The translations under genes were made by a program, and so were the position numbers. The notes under the pieces were generated by a model. The model was not told the origin of the DNA. It worked only from the letters and a program-made list of their open reading frames with translations, and did not search any database. From an uncultured SAR116 cluster alpha proteobacterium (GTDB taxonomy: Bacteria; Pseudomonadota; Alphaproteobacteria; Puniceispirillales; Marisalimonadaceae): DNA of 45,854 nt. The stretch's first letter is position 1. Each line of letters begins with the position of its first letter. Positions 45,119 to 45,854 of the stretch are shown in pieces. The stretch lies in assembly GCA_902530325.1 (NCBI GenBank), contig CACAAB010000009.1, forward strand, positions 1-45,854. Direction: 5' to 3'.

Positions 45119-45854
45119 TTAAGACCTTAGTCTATAGCCTGTTTTCAGTATATACCAAGCAAAAATACTTAGTGCAAAGTTACAACAAAGTAAAACTGAA
45201 CTTCCCAATATAGGAGATGCATCACTTAATCCGATAAAACTAAATCTTAACCCATCAATAGCATAAAAAATAGGATTACCATAAGCTAAAATTTTGAGAG
45301 ATTCAGGAAGTCTTTCTATCGAATAAAAAGTGCCCGATAAAAATGCTAGCGGTTGAATTACAAAATTTGAAATTATTGACAGTTGATCAAATTTTTGAGC
45401 CCATATCCCAGCAAGCATCCCAATTATTGCTAATGTTATGCCTCCTTGAATTAAGTATAGCATCATCCATAAAAAATATTTTGGGAAATGGATAATCCCT
45501 AAAATCCATAACAATAAAAAAGAAGCTGTAAAAACGCATAACCCTCTAGTAACACCAGCTAAAATATGGGCAATTAAAATTTCTATTGGCCCTAAAGGAG
45601 CCATTAATAAATCGACTATAGATCCTTGAACTTTTGCTGTCATAAAAGCTGAGGAAACATTGGCAAAAGAATTTTGGATTACACTCATCATAATTAATCC
45701 TGGAACTAAAAATGTTATAAACGGGACCTGATGAAAGCCAGCATTTCTATCAATCGCAATTGAAAACACAATCACAAAAAGTAGAGTAGTTACCATAGGA
45801 GCTGTAATAGTCTGCAAGAAAACATTCGTAAACCTCTTTACTTCTTTAATGTAT
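45119..45854 (-). CDS. ABC-2 type transporter permease (5' end cut by window edge)
   Basis: An ABC-2 family permease with about six hydrophobic helices. The frame is open to the right edge: beyond the first in-frame TTG at 45817 it continues upstream as YIKEVKRFTNVF, the normal family N-terminal region before QTITAPMVTTLLF, so the gene starts outside the window. Family blocks include FLVPGLIMMSVIQNSFANVSSAF and QPLAFLSGTFYS. Such permeases pair with an ATPase, usually encoded just upstream and here out of view, and export polysaccharides, lipids or drugs. The substrate is unknown. Confidence 0.87.
   Translation of the reverse strand, partial: YIKEVKRFTNVFLQTITAPMVTTLLFVIVFSIAIDRNAGFHQVPFITFLVPGLIMMSVIQNSFANVSSAFMTAKVQGSIVDLLMAPLGPIEILIAHILAGVTRGLCVFTASFLLLWILGIIHFPKYFLWMMLYLIQGGITLAIIGMLAGIWAQKFDQLSIISNFVIQPLAFLSGTFYSIERLPESLKILAYGNPIFYAIDGLRFSFIGLSDASPILGSSVLLCCNFALSIFAWYILKTGYRLRS

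Noticed and set aside
1..45854. CRISPR arrays, insertion sequences, prophage, rRNA genes, origin
   Set aside because: No direct-repeat array, transposase, integrase, phage protein, rRNA-like stretch or DnaA-box cluster was seen.

Overview
This 45.9 kb window is a continuous piece of chromosome from a strongly AT-rich (roughly 30% G+C by eye), gene-dense bacterium, most likely a streamlined, free-living, probably marine alphaproteobacterium. The lineage inference rests on gene content: a Coq7-type di-iron ubiquinone hydroxylase, an IalB-family exported protein, the long alphaproteobacterial two-domain dCTP deaminase, the order argD-argF-hslO, and the YqaA/DsbB/Coq7 cluster. I cannot name the genus. 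There are about 47 protein genes and one tRNA. No stretch above 300 bases lacks a gene; the longest gaps (963-1194, 21959-22170, 26325-26580) are AT-rich, and I see no RNA gene, riboswitch or mobile element in them.

Layout. 1-1765 (minus): tRNA-Leu(CAA), two tandem CoxG-like genes and a ProX-type editing deacylase cut by the left edge. 1856-3459 (plus): YqaA/DedA-like membrane protein, DsbB, Coq7. 3477-9755: HNH endonuclease, carboxylesterase, moaA, an MFS transporter, a P1-family peptidase, and the phosphatidylethanolamine pair psd-pssA. 9876-11773 (plus): the only clearly unusual locus, with a small coiled-coil protein, a secreted protein with three Ig-like repeats and a 90-residue orphan. 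11811-14061: BioY biotin transporter, then an XdhC-family factor overlapping a MocA-like cytidylyltransferase. 14062-21958 (minus): TypA, an RND efflux permease with its adaptor, and PEP carboxykinase. 22171-26324: FAD monooxygenase and exported glutathione peroxidase, then a BI-1/YccA protein, RlmN and an IalB-like protein. 26581-29157: argG, a small orphan and a quinone oxidoreductase. 29166-37479: a complete propionyl-CoA to succinyl-CoA pathway (pccB, pccA, methylmalonyl-CoA mutase, propionyl-CoA synthetase, with the epimerase divergent). 37483-45854: SprT-like metallopeptidase, orphan ABC ATPase, folE, trkH, then hslO, argF, argD, dCTP deaminase and an ABC-2 permease cut by the right edge.

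How the genes fit together. The propionate module depends on biotin (PccA) and cobalamin (mutase); BioY supplies biotin uptake, but no cobalamin gene is present. MoaA, XdhC-like and MocA-like genes plus two CoxG genes point to a molybdenum hydroxylase of the CO-dehydrogenase/xanthine-dehydrogenase family, whose structural subunits lie elsewhere. argD, argF and argG are three steps of arginine synthesis. Convergent neighbours are packed with 0-17 bases between them, and I found no recognisable transcription-factor gene, both consistent with genome streamlining.

Most of the window is ordinary core metabolism. The points most worth a second look are: pccB, whose conserved first 56 residues are open and in frame but have no ATG, GTG or TTG start; the 9876-11773 locus; and the tandem coxG duplication with a coding-like scrap between the copies.
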